A stretch of 64,000 nucleotides of DNA from Baekduia soli (GTDB taxonomy: Bacteria; Actinomycetota; Thermoleophilia; Solirubrobacterales; Solirubrobacteraceae). The notes under the pieces are model-generated. The model searched no databases and was not told the DNA's origin. It was given only the letters and a program-made list of their open reading frames with translations. The first letter of the stretch is position 1. Each line of letters starts with the position of its first letter. The DNA lies in NCBI RefSeq assembly GCF_007970665.1, contig NZ_CP042430.1:2418001-2482000 (forward strand), in the 5' to 3' direction. Shown here in pieces: positions 56,967-64,000 of the stretch. The position numbers and the translations under genes are program-made.

Positions 56967-57431
56967 ATGGCCGAAGCGATCACGCGCGAGGGACTCGCCC
57001 ATCTCAAGAGCGAGCTCGAGGAGCTCGAGGGGGAGGGCCGGCGTGCGATCGCCCAGCGGATCCTGGTCGCCCGTGAGCTGGGGGATCTCTCCGAGAACGC
57101 CGAGTACCACGCGGCCAAGGAGGACCAGGCCCACCACGAGACGAAGATCGCGCGCCTGACCGAGCGGCTGCGCAACGCCAAGGTCGTCGAGGCCGAGGCC
57201 GACGCGACGGTCGTCACGTTCGGCGCCACGGTCAAGGTCACCGACGTCACGTCAGGGCGCACGACGACCTACACGATCGTCGGCGCCACCGAGGCCGACC
57301 TCAAGACGGGCAAGCTGTCGGCCGAGTCGCCGGTCGCCAAGGCGCTCATCGGCGCCGCCCCGGGGGAGACGGTCACGGTCTCGACGCCCAGCGGCAAGCG
57401 CGACCTGCGCGTCGAAGCGCTGGGCAGCTAG
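56967..57431 (+). CDS. greA: transcription elongation factor GreA
   Basis: 154 residues. N-terminal coiled coil EGLAHLKSELEELEGEGRR and ARELGDLSENAEYHAAKEDQ, which holds the acidic tip that inserts into RNA polymerase. C-terminal FKBP-like domain with VAKALIGAAPGETVTVSTPSG. It rescues backtracked polymerase by stimulating RNA cleavage. TAGGTT (56955-56960) is 6 bases before the ATG. Its TAG and the TAG of the convergent cofE share the tetramer CTAG. Confidence 0.96.
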   Translation: MAEAITREGLAHLKSELEELEGEGRRAIAQRILVARELGDLSENAEYHAAKEDQAHHETKIARLTERLRNAKVVEAEADATVVTFGATVKVTDVTSGRTTTYTIVGATEADLKTGKLSAESPVAKALIGAAPGETVTVSTPSGKRDLRVEALGS

Positions 57432-58168
57432 CCGAAGAGGTCCTCGTCGCGGCCGCGGACCAGCTCCGCGGCTCCGGGCCCGTCGGCCTCGGTCACGTGG
57501 CGCTCCAGGCCCGTCAGCACGACGGCGGGCTCCCCGGCGTCCTTGCCGCCGCGCGCCAGGTCGGCCGCCGCCGCGGCCTGGTCGGCGATCGCGATCCACG
57601 TCGCGTGCAGCTCGCGGCCGTGGGCGTCGGCGCGCCCGCGCCAGTCCTCCAGCGGCGCCAGGCCGGCGATGCCGACCGCCACGTCGCACTGCCCGTGGCG
57701 CCACGCGCGGCCGAAGGAGTCGGCGATGACCACGGCGGGATGGCCCGCCAGCGCGGCGCGCAGCGCGCGGGCCGAGCCGTCGGGATCGACGGGCAGCATG
57801 ATGAGCTCGCCGGCGCCCGCCGCGTTGGAGGCGTCGACCCCGGCGTTGGCGCAGACGAAGCCGTGGCGCGTGCGGCTGATGAGCACGCCGCGCTCGGCGC
57901 GGACGACCTCGGCCGTCTCGCGGAGGACGACCTCGACGTGGCGGGGATCCTCCTTGCCCAGGACGGCCGCGAGCTCCAGCGCCCGCGGCGAGGGCTGCAC
58001 CCCGGCCAGGTCCACGACGCGGCCCTCGGCCTTGGAGACGACCTTGTGGGCGATCACGAGGACCTCGCCGGGCGCGAACCGCCCGCCGCGCGCCTGCGCC
58101 AGCAACGCCGCGAGGTCGTCGCTGGGCCGGACCTCCGGGAGCCCCGGCAGCGCGCGCGCGGTGATCAC
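57428..58168 (-). CDS. cofE: coenzyme F420:L-glutamate ligase, single-domain
   Basis: 246 residues. LVIAHKVVSKAEGRVVDL near residues 40-58, AERGVLISRTRHGFVCANAGVD near 90-112 and VVIADSFGRAWRHGQCDVAVG near 152 are CofE motifs, with metal-binding Asp and the GTP site. Adds glutamates to F420-0. It lacks the C-terminal FMN reductase domain found in mycobacterial FbiB, so the final reduction step must be encoded elsewhere. GTG start overlaps the cofC stop (GTGA). Last gene of the cofD-cofC-cofE operon. Confidence 0.93.
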   Translation of the reverse strand: MITARALPGLPEVRPSDDLAALLAQARGGRFAPGEVLVIAHKVVSKAEGRVVDLAGVQPSPRALELAAVLGKEDPRHVEVVLRETAEVVRAERGVLISRTRHGFVCANAGVDASNAAGAGELIMLPVDPDGSARALRAALAGHPAVVIADSFGRAWRHGQCDVAVGIAGLAPLEDWRGRADAHGRELHATWIAIADQAAAAADLARGGKDAGEPAVVLTGLERHVTEADGPGAAELVRGRDEDLFG

Positions 58169-58824
58169 CGGCGGCTCACCCGGGCCAGCAGCCCGCGCGT
58201 GTGCGACGCGCCGCCGCGCAGGCGGTCCAGCGCCTCGCGCAGCGCCTCGAGGTCGTCGAGCGTGTCGACGTCCAGGCCCAGCGTGCGCACCTCGACGGCC
58301 TCGCACTCGGCGCCCGCCTCGCGGGCGAGCTCCTCGTGACGGGCGCGCGAGCCGGGGCCGAACGCGGGCGCCATCACGTCGGGCGGGGTGAGCACCAGCG
58401 CGTTCGTGCCGTCGCCGTGGCGGTCGGGCACCACGAGGACCCCTGGGCCGGTGCCCGCACGGGCCAGCAGCGCGTCGAGCTCGACGGGGTCCAGCGCCGG
58501 GCAGTCACCGGGCACGAGGACGACGCGCGTGGCGCCGCGCTCCAGCGCCGCCTCGATGCCGCGCAGCGCGGCGGCGCTGTGGCCGGCGTCCGTCGGGTCG
58601 TCGATGACCGCCGCGGCGTCGTAGCCCGCGGCCAGCGCCACGGCGGCGTGCTCGCCGCTGACGACGAGCACCTCGTCGACGCCGCGCGTGCGCCGCAGGG
58701 CGATGAGCACGTCGGTGACCATCGCCTCGGCCAGCGCGCGGCGGGTGCCGTCGCTGAGGTCGTCGTTGAGCCGCTGCTTGGCCGCGCCGAAGCGCTTGAC
58801 CGGCAGCACGGCGACCGTCCTCAT
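58165..58824 (-). CDS. cofC: 2-phospho-L-lactate (or phosphoenolpyruvate) guanylyltransferase
   Basis: 219 residues. VLPVKRFGAAKQRLNDDL near residues 6-23 is the nucleotide-binding loop, LVPGDCPALDPVELDALL near 113 has the catalytic Asp, and PDRHGDGTNALVLTPP near 140 is the family motif. It makes the guanylylated three-carbon donor used by CofD. In actinobacteria (FbiD) the substrate is phosphoenolpyruvate, which I cannot tell from sequence. ATGA overlap with cofD and GTGA with cofE. Confidence 0.93.
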   Translation of the reverse strand: MRTVAVLPVKRFGAAKQRLNDDLSDGTRRALAEAMVTDVLIALRRTRGVDEVLVVSGEHAAVALAAGYDAAAVIDDPTDAGHSAAALRGIEAALERGATRVVLVPGDCPALDPVELDALLARAGTGPGVLVVPDRHGDGTNALVLTPPDVMAPAFGPGSRARHEELAREAGAECEAVEVRTLGLDVDTLDDLEALREALDRLRGGASHTRGLLARVSRR

Positions 58825-59750
58825 GCCGTCAGGCCCTCGGCGAAGCGCAGGACCTCGCGCGCCACGCGCGTCCGGGCCGCCGCGTCGGCCATCAGCGTGT
58901 CGGTCTGCAGCAGCGGCACGCCCACGCCGGCCGCGCGCTCGTCGGCGACCAGCCCGTCGACCAGGCCGGCGTAGCACTCCGCGATCCCGCCGGCGTCGGG
59001 GGCGACGCCCGCCCAGGCCATGAACGGCTCGGTCGGGCCCTTGACGACGCGGCCGCCGACGAACGGCGACACCGCGACGACCGGCGCCCGCGCGGCGCGC
59101 AGCGCGTCGGCCATCCCGGGGACCGACAGGATGGGGCGGATCGAGATGATGGGGTTGGACGGGCCGATGACGATGGCGCGCGCCGCGGCGATCGCGGCGA
59201 GCACCTCGGGCGGCGGGGCGGCGTCCTGCAGCCCCGGGAAGGACACGTCGTCGATCGGCGGCGCTGCGCGCTCGCGCACCATGAACTCCTGGAAGGCCAG
59301 CTCGCGGTCGCCGCTGCGCACGACGGTGCGCACCGGCGCGTCGCTCATCGGCAGCACGCGGGCCCGCAGCCCGAGCGCGCCGCCCAGCTCGGCCAGGGCG
59401 TCGGTCAGCCGGCCGCCGCCGGCCAGCAGCTGCGCGCGGCGCAGGCCGTAGGCCAGGTCGCGGTCGCCGAGGTTGAACCACACCTCGACGCCGAGCTCGC
59501 GCAGGCCGTCCATGACCGCGAACGTGTCGCCCTGCAGGCCCCAGCCGCGCTCGTCGATGCGGTCTGCCAGCCAGAACGTGCAGAGGTCGGGGTCGGGGGA
59601 CACGTGGGCACCGTAGACCTCCACGTCGTCGCCGGTGTTGGCGACGACGACGAGGTCGTCCCCGGCGACGTCGAGCATGCCGCGGGCGAGCTTCGCGCCG
59701 CCGGTGCCTCCGGCCAGGATCACCACCGGGCTGCTCGGGTCGGTCTCCAT
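58821..59750 (-). CDS. cofD: 2-phospho-L-lactate transferase
   Basis: 309 residues. ILAGGTGGAKLARGML near residues 11-26 and VVANTGDDVEVYGAHVSPD near 35 are the FO and nucleotide contacts. FNLGDRDLAYGLRRAQLL near 93 and GPSNPIISIRPILSVPG near 196 are further conserved blocks. Transfers the phospho-lactyl or enolpyruvyl group to FO, giving (dehydro)F420-0. First gene of the operon with cofC and cofE. Its minus-strand -10 TATCGT overlaps the plus-strand -10 of the divergent SDR gene. Confidence 0.95.
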   Translation of the reverse strand: METDPSSPVVILAGGTGGAKLARGMLDVAGDDLVVVANTGDDVEVYGAHVSPDPDLCTFWLADRIDERGWGLQGDTFAVMDGLRELGVEVWFNLGDRDLAYGLRRAQLLAGGGRLTDALAELGGALGLRARVLPMSDAPVRTVVRSGDRELAFQEFMVRERAAPPIDDVSFPGLQDAAPPPEVLAAIAAARAIVIGPSNPIISIRPILSVPGMADALRAARAPVVAVSPFVGGRVVKGPTEPFMAWAGVAPDAGGIAECYAGLVDGLVADERAAGVGVPLLQTDTLMADAAARTRVAREVLRFAEGLTA

Positions 59751-59760
59751 GCGGCGGCGG

Positions 59761-59770
59761 ACGATAACGT
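59761..59770. promoter_or_regulatory. overlapping divergent -10 boxes of cofD and the SDR gene
   Basis: Plus strand TAACGT (59765-59770) ends 6 bases before ATG 59777. Minus strand TATCGT (59766-59761) ends 10 bases before ATG 59750. The boxes share two base pairs. Confidence 0.55.
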
Positions 59771-59776
59771 GCCGCC

Positions 59777-60511
59777 ATGCGACTCGAAGGGCGCACCGCG
59801 CTGGTGACCGGGGGCGCCGGGGGCATCGGCGCCGCGACCGTGCGCCGGCTGGCCGCCGAGGGCGCGCGCGTCATCGCCGCCGACGTCGACCTCGAGCGGG
59901 CCGACAAGGTCGCCGCCGAGGTGGGCGCGCAGGCCGTGGCGCTCGACGTCACCGACGGCGCCGCGGTCCGGGCCGCGTTCGCGGCGGCCGGCGACATCGA
60001 CATCCTGGTCAACAACGCCGGGACCGACCGCTTCGCGTTCTTCCTGGACACCGACGAGGCGCTGTGGGACCTCGTGCTCGACCTCAACCTCAAGGGCGTC
60101 CTGCACTGCACCCACGCGGTGCTGCCATCGATGCACCGGCGTGGCGGGGTCATCGTCAACGTCGCCTCCGAGGCCGGCCGCGTCGGCTCGCAGGGCTCCG
60201 TCGTGTACTCGGCCGCCAAGGCCGGGGTCATCGGGTTCACCAAGGCCATCGCGCGCGAGTCGGCCCGCTACGGGGTGCGCGTCAACGCCGTGGCGCCCGG
60301 ACCGATCGAGACGCCGCTGCTGAACTCCGCGCCCGTGCAGCTGGGCGAGCTGGGCGAGCGGCTCAAGCAGGGGATGATCGACGCGACCGCGATGCGCCGC
60401 ATCGGCCAGCCCGAGGAGGTCGCCGCGGCGATCGCCTACCTGGCCTCCGACGACGCCTCCTACGTCACGGGCCAGACGCTGAACGTCAGCGGCGGCCTGT
60501 CCATGTCGTGA
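59777..60511 (+). CDS. short-chain dehydrogenase/reductase
   Basis: 244 residues. ALVTGGAGGIGAATVRRLA near residues 9-27 is the Rossmann GxxxGIG, NNAGTDRFAF near 80 and SVVYSAAKAGVIGFTKAIA near 145-163 supplies Tyr and Lys of the S-Y-K triad. The C-terminal YVTGQTLNVSGG is standard. It oxidises or reduces a hydroxyacyl or similar substrate with NAD(P). GTGA overlap with a thioesterase gene and then an M28 peptidase gene makes a three-gene unit. It starts 6 bases after TAACGT. Confidence 0.92.
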   Translation: MRLEGRTALVTGGAGGIGAATVRRLAAEGARVIAADVDLERADKVAAEVGAQAVALDVTDGAAVRAAFAAAGDIDILVNNAGTDRFAFFLDTDEALWDLVLDLNLKGVLHCTHAVLPSMHRRGGVIVNVASEAGRVGSQGSVVYSAAKAGVIGFTKAIARESARYGVRVNAVAPGPIETPLLNSAPVQLGELGERLKQGMIDATAMRRIGQPEEVAAAIAYLASDDASYVTGQTLNVSGGLSMS

Positions 60512-60876
60512 CGGAGGTCCACGAGCACGCCTTCGTCGTGCAGGGCGCGCTGGTCACCGACGTCGTCGGGACCCTGCCGGCGCCGGTGCTCTCGACCCCG
60601 GGCCTCATCGCGATGATGGAGCGCGCCGCCCAGGTCCTGGCCACCCACCACATCCCGCCGGGCACCACGACCGTCGGCTTCGAGGTGTGCATCCGCCATG
60701 TCGCCGGCGCGCCGGCCGGGGCGCACTGCGTGGCGCGCGCCACGCTGCGCGAGATCGCCGACGGCCGCAAGCTGCGCTTCGACGTCGAGGTGCTCGAGGG
60801 CGACCGCACGCTCGGCGTGGGCACGCACGAGCGCCGGGTGGTCCCCGGTGCCGCACCGCCTGCCTCGCTGCCGTGA
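60508..60876 (+). CDS. hot-dog thioesterase, FlK-like
   Basis: 122 residues. VVQGALVTDVVGTLPAPVLS and MMERAAQVLATHHIPPGTTTV near residues 30-55, then DVEVLEGDRTLGVGTHERRV, match the fluoroacetyl-CoA thioesterase-like branch of hot-dog proteins, with the catalytic Glu in MMER. It hydrolyses a short acyl-CoA. GTGA overlaps with the SDR upstream and the M28 protein downstream. Confidence 0.82.
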   Translation: MTEVHEHAFVVQGALVTDVVGTLPAPVLSTPGLIAMMERAAQVLATHHIPPGTTTVGFEVCIRHVAGAPAGAHCVARATLREIADGRKLRFDVEVLEGDRTLGVGTHERRVVPGAAPPASLP

Positions 60877-61958
60877 TCGCCGACATCGCCGCGCTGGCCG
60901 GGATGGCCCGCGGCTCGGCGAGCCCCGGGGAGGCCGGGGCCGCGCGCTGGGTCGCCGACCGCCTGCGCGAGCGCGGCGTGACCGACCTGCACGTGCGGAC
61001 CTTCCGCGGCCAGGGCACCTACGCCTGGGCGCACGCGGCGCACGTCGCGGTCGCGCTGCTCGGCGGCCCGGCCGCGCCGGCGGCGCTGGCGTCGCTCGAG
61101 CTCGACGCCTCGGGCCGGGCGCCGTGGCTGCGCCGGGTGCTGCCCGGGCGCCCGGGCACGACCCTCGTCGCGGCCGCCGGCGATCCCGGCGCGCCCGCCA
61201 CCGTCGCGTTGGTCGCCCACCTGGACACGGCGCGCACCGGCCTGGCCTGGCATCCGCGGCTGACGGGCCCCGGCGCCGCGCGGCGGCTGCGCACGCGGGC
61301 GGTCCCGCCCTACCTGGCGCCCGTGGCGGCGGGCGCGCTGCTGGCCGCCCTGCCGGGCCGCCGCCCGCGCCGGCTGGGCCGCGCGCTGCTGGCCGTCGCG
61401 CTGGCCGCCGAGCTCGACATCGCGCGATCGCCCCACGTGCCGGGCGCCAACGACAACGCGACCGGCGTCGCGGCCGCCATGGCGCTGCTGGTCGACCCGC
61501 CGCCCGGGGTCCGGTTGGTCGGCGTGTTCTGCGGCTGCGAGGAGTCGGGCATGGCCGGGATGCGCGACTGGCTGGCCGCCGAGGGCCGCGCCCTGGCGCC
61601 CGACCTCGTGCTCGGCCTCGACACGCTGGGCTGCGGGACCCCGATCGTCCTGCGCGCCGAGGCGACGCTGCTGCCCCACCGCTACCGCGCCGCCGACCTC
61701 GCGCTGGCCGACGCCGGCGCCGCGCGGGCGGGACTGCCCGCGCCGCAGCGCTGGCGCATCGGCGGCTGGACCGACGCGGTGCTCGCGCGCTTCGCCGGGC
61801 TTCCGGCGATCTCGCTGCTGTCGATCGGGCCTCAGGGGGCGTTCACGCGCTACCACCGGTCCGACGACGTGCCGGCCGGGGTGGACCTGGGCTGCGTGGA
61901 GGCCTGCCTGCGGCTGGCGCGCGGGATCGTCGAGGAGGCCGCCCTCAGCGCCCGCTGA
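60873..61958 (+). CDS. M28-family metallopeptidase-like protein
   Basis: 361 residues. Zinc-binding elements VALVAHLDTARTG near residue 112, VPGANDNATGVAAAMALL near 190 (Asp ligand) and CGCEESGMAGMRDWL near 220 (Glu pair) match M28 aminopeptidases. A hydrophobic helix pair near residues 50-65 and 150-175 suggests membrane association or packing. No signal peptide. GTGA overlap with the thioesterase gene suggests processing of a small amide rather than protein turnover, an inference. Its 3-prime end overlaps the convergent enoyl-CoA hydratase gene by 14 bases. Confidence 0.85.
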   Translation: MIADIAALAGMARGSASPGEAGAARWVADRLRERGVTDLHVRTFRGQGTYAWAHAAHVAVALLGGPAAPAALASLELDASGRAPWLRRVLPGRPGTTLVAAAGDPGAPATVALVAHLDTARTGLAWHPRLTGPGAARRLRTRAVPPYLAPVAAGALLAALPGRRPRRLGRALLAVALAAELDIARSPHVPGANDNATGVAAAMALLVDPPPGVRLVGVFCGCEESGMAGMRDWLAAEGRALAPDLVLGLDTLGCGTPIVLRAEATLLPHRYRAADLALADAGAARAGLPAPQRWRIGGWTDAVLARFAGLPAISLLSIGPQGAFTRYHRSDDVPAGVDLGCVEACLRLARGIVEEAALSAR

Positions 61959-62724
61959 ACGCCGGCGGGCGCTTCTCGGCCACGGCGCTCGTGCCCTCCG
62001 CGAAGTCCTCGGAGCGCGCGCAGACCTCCTGGGCGCAGACCTCGAGCTCCAGCGTGACGGCCAGGGCGGGCTTGGCCGCCGCGTCGAGCACGCGCTTGGC
62101 CAGGCCGACGGCGCGCGGCGCGCAGGCCAGCAGCTCGCCCACCAGCCGGTCGGTCGCCGCGTCGAGCTCCTCGGCCGGGGCCACGCGGTTGACCAGGCCG
62201 ATGCGCTCGGCCTCGACGCCGTCGACGAGCCGCGACGTCATCACGAGCTCCTTGGCGCGGCCGAGGCCGACGACCGCGGGCAGGCGCGAGCAGCCGCCCA
62301 CGTCGGGCACGAGGCCGATCCGGGTCTCGACGAGCCCGATGACCGCGTCGGCGGCCATCACCCGCAGGTCGCAGGCCAGGGCGAGCTCCATCGCCCCGCC
62401 GATGCACGCCCCGTGGATCTGGGCGATCGTCGGCTTGGACATCTCCTCGAGCAGGTTCCAGGTCTCGAGGATCGTCCGCCGCGACGGCCGCAGGCCGGCC
62501 GGATCCCCCGACAGCCCGGCCAGGAAGCCGATGTCCATGCCCGAGGAGAACATGGGCCCGGCGCCCCGCACGACGACGCCGTGGACCGCCTCGTCCTCGG
62601 CCGCCGCCTGCAGCGCAGCGCGCAGGCCCAGCACGAGCTCGTCGTCGAACGCGTTGCGCTTCTGCGGGCGGTTGAGCACGACGTGGCGGACCGCGCCGCG
62701 GTCCTCGGTCAGGACGATCGACAT
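61945..62724 (-). CDS. enoyl-CoA hydratase/isomerase family protein
   Basis: 259 residues. LNRPQKRNAFDDELVLGL near residues 18-35, VVRGAGPMFSSGMDIGFLAG near 48-68 (oxyanion hole), HGACIGGAMELALACDLRVM near 104-123 and PDVGGCSRLPAVVGLGRAKEL near 140. Both catalytic Glu positions fall in AMELA and near ETRIGLVPDVGG, typical of crotonase. It hydrates enoyl-CoA in beta-oxidation. Divergent from 3-hydroxyacyl-CoA dehydrogenase, which uses its product. Confidence 0.92.
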   Translation of the reverse strand: MSIVLTEDRGAVRHVVLNRPQKRNAFDDELVLGLRAALQAAAEDEAVHGVVVRGAGPMFSSGMDIGFLAGLSGDPAGLRPSRRTILETWNLLEEMSKPTIAQIHGACIGGAMELALACDLRVMAADAVIGLVETRIGLVPDVGGCSRLPAVVGLGRAKELVMTSRLVDGVEAERIGLVNRVAPAEELDAATDRLVGELLACAPRAVGLAKRVLDAAAKPALAVTLELEVCAQEVCARSEDFAEGTSAVAEKRPPAFSGR

Positions 62725-62763
62725 GCGCGCAGCCTAGGCCGTCGGTGGTTAGGGTGGCGCGCC

Positions 62764-63656
62764 ATGGCCGAGATCGAGCAGGTGGCGGTCGTCGGGTGCG
62801 GCGTCATGGGCCACGGCATCGCCCAGGTGGTCGCGACGGCGGGCTACGAGGTGGTCGTGCGCGAGGTCGACGAGGCGGCGCTGGCCCAGGGCCTGGGGCG
62901 CATCGAGGCCCAGCTGGCCCGGGCGGTGGCCAAGGGCAAGAGCACGCAGGAGGAGGCCGACGCGATCCGCGCGCGGCTGACCGGCACGACGAGCTACGCC
63001 GACCTCGCCGGTGCCGACCTCGTGATCGAGGCGATCACCGAGGACCTGCCGGCCAAGCTGGCGATGTGGCGCGAGCTGGACGTGATCGTCAAGCCCGAGG
63101 CGCTGTTCGCCACGAACACGTCGTCGCTCTCGACGGTCGGCCAGGCGGCGGTCACGTCGCGCCCCGACCGCTTCGCGGGCATCCACTTCTTCAACCCCGC
63201 CCAGGTCATGACGCTCATCGAGGTCATCCGGGCGCTGACCACCAGCGACGAGACGTTCGCCGCCGTGCAGGCCTGGCCGCCACGCTGCCCGGCAAGCTGC
63301 CGATCCCGACGCGCGACAACGCCGGGTTCATCGTCAACCGCCTGCTCATCCCCTACCTGCTCGACGGCATGCGCGCCTACGAGGAGGGCGTCGGCACGCT
63401 GGCCGAGATCGACGCGGCGATGAAGGCCGGTGCGGGGCACCCCATGGGCCCGTTCACGCTGTCGGACCTCATCGGCAACGACGTGACCGGCGCGGTCGCC
63501 GAGGCGCTGTTCGACGAGTTCCGCGAGCGCCGCTTCGCCCAGCCGCCCATCCTGCGCAAGATGCTGGCCGCGGGCTGGTACGGGCGCAAGGCCGGGATCG
63601 GCTTCTACGACTACAGGGGCGACGCGCCGGTGCCGAACCCGGGGCTGGACCGGTAG
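62764..63656 (+). pseudogene. hbd: 3-hydroxybutyryl-CoA dehydrogenase, -1 frameshift
   Basis: About 297 residues when joined. N-terminal VAVVGCGVMGHGIAQVVATAG (NAD fold), ADLVIEAITEDLPAKLAMW, FATNTSSLS and AGIHFFNPAQVM with the catalytic His. Frame two resumes LAATLPGKLPIPTRDNAGFI with the C-terminal domain GAGHPMGPFTLSDLIGND and GWYGRKAGIGFYDY. The frame changes at 63272-63273, where one missing C in GCC-CTGG restores VQALAATLPG. It oxidises 3-hydroxyacyl-CoA, or in the ethylmalonyl-CoA pathway reduces acetoacetyl-CoA. TAGGGT (62750-62755) is 8 bases before the ATG. Confidence 0.9.
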
Positions 63657-63666
63657 GGGCGGGGCC

Positions 63667-64000
63667 CTGCTCTCCGCCCTGCGCCCCAAGCCCTTCCGCG
63701 GCGACATCGTCGCCGCCGGCGTCGTGGTGCTCACGACGCTGGTCTGGGTCGTCGAGGTGCGCTTCGACCGCGCCTGGGGCGCGGGGGCCCACCTGGCCTA
63801 CGCAGCCGTCGCGTGGGCGTTCGTCGCCACCCTGGCGCTGCTGGCGCCGATGGAGGGCCCGTCGCCTCGCGCCTACCAGTCGGCGCTCTACGTGGCCGCC
63901 GTGGCGCTGGCCCTGGCGGCGCTGGGCAACCTCGCGTCGCTGCTGGGCTCCGACGGGCTGACGAGCGCGGGCACCGCGACGTGGGTGCTGGGCCTCGTGG
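63667..64000 (+). CDS. multi-helix membrane protein, 5-prime part (truncated by window end)
   Basis: An open frame reads LLSALRPKPFRGDIVAAGVV, VLTTLVWVVEVRFDRAWGAG, HLAYAAVAWAFVATLALLAP and then YQSALYVAAVALALAALGNL: at least three membrane helices with short loops. No ATG or GTG precedes the first helix in this frame, so the start may be a CTG at 63667, a downstream GTG, or hidden by another indel. The family is unrecognised. Confidence 0.5.
   Translation, partial: MLSALRPKPFRGDIVAAGVVVLTTLVWVVEVRFDRAWGAGAHLAYAAVAWAFVATLALLAPMEGPSPRAYQSALYVAAVALALAALGNLASLLGSDGLTSAGTATWVLGLV

Noticed and set aside
1-64000. CRISPR arrays, tRNA or rRNA genes, transposons and prophage
   Set aside because: No regularly spaced direct repeats, no cloverleaf-like sequence, and no transposase, integrase or phage structural motif was found.

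Overview
The window is a very GC-rich (about 72-73 percent by eye), densely packed stretch of a high-GC actinobacterial chromosome. The gene set suggests the Thermoleophilia/Solirubrobacterales area: coenzyme F420 biosynthesis, F420-type luciferase-like oxidoreductases, an ethylmalonyl-CoA pathway, GTP-dependent PEP carboxykinase, a 180-kDa-class NAD-glutamate dehydrogenase, and many start codons placed 6-9 bases after a TAnnnT -10 box, as in leaderless transcripts. This placement is inference. I see no rRNA, tRNA, CRISPR array, insertion sequence or prophage.

Region 1 (1-16.6 kb) looks like a catabolic island. It holds a small partner protein with an APH-type kinase, an AMP-dependent acyl-CoA synthetase, a two-gene HyuA/HyuB carboxylase whose HyuB carries an acetone-carboxylase-gamma-like zinc domain at its C-terminus, a NarL-type two-component system with a GAF protein and GAF histidine kinase, an acyl-CoA dehydrogenase, two close luciferase-like paralogues flanking an MFS transporter, and a zinc alcohol dehydrogenase. 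Seven copies of an 18-bp dyad (consensus ACTGGCG-N4-CGCCAGT) lie one per promoter region. At six promoters the dyad ends 21-22 bases before a plausible -10 box, the geometry of a class II activator. I found no copy in the other intergenic regions. I regard this as the most interesting signal: an apparently undescribed regulon for uptake and carboxylation or activation of a ketone, secondary alcohol or hydroxy acid.

Region 2 (16.8-27 kb): an alpha/beta hydrolase, a malyl-CoA lyase-type HpcH/HpaI protein divergent from a MaoC hydratase, PEP carboxykinase behind a 23-codon leader ORF, NAD-glutamate dehydrogenase and a coupled Nudix hydrolase. Region 3 (27-36.8 kb): a zinc-ribbon protein, mobA, a PilZ protein, moaA, a lipoprotein, a luciferase-like protein with type-4 uracil-DNA glycosylase, and an ethylmalonyl-CoA mutase/meaB operon ending in a small membrane protein and an interrupted secreted hydrolase. 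Region 4 (36.9-47.5 kb): methyltransferase, metallo-hydrolase and clpS operon, a SigB/F-type sigma factor, an acyl-CoA ligase, crotonyl-CoA carboxylase/reductase, CorA, and a MarR-controlled exporter. Region 5 (47.5-64 kb): a DnaQ/GIY-YIG fusion, YgfZ, a DtxR-MntH manganese unit, an ABC substrate-binding protein, FO synthase, greA, cofE-cofC-cofD, an SDR/thioesterase/M28 unit, enoyl-CoA hydratase and 3-hydroxyacyl-CoA dehydrogenase.

Together the genes describe growth on substrates that reach acetyl-CoA or acetoacetyl-CoA: activation or carboxylation in region 1, assimilation by the ethylmalonyl-CoA route (Ccr, Ecm/MeaB, Mcl-like and Mch-like proteins, 3-hydroxybutyryl-CoA dehydrogenase), and gluconeogenesis by PckG. 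F420 made by FbiC/CofCDE would serve the luciferase-like enzymes. Six genes carry single-base (-1) interruptions, mostly in C or G runs, and a seventh carries an in-frame TGA. I think most of these are assembly errors rather than real pseudogenes.
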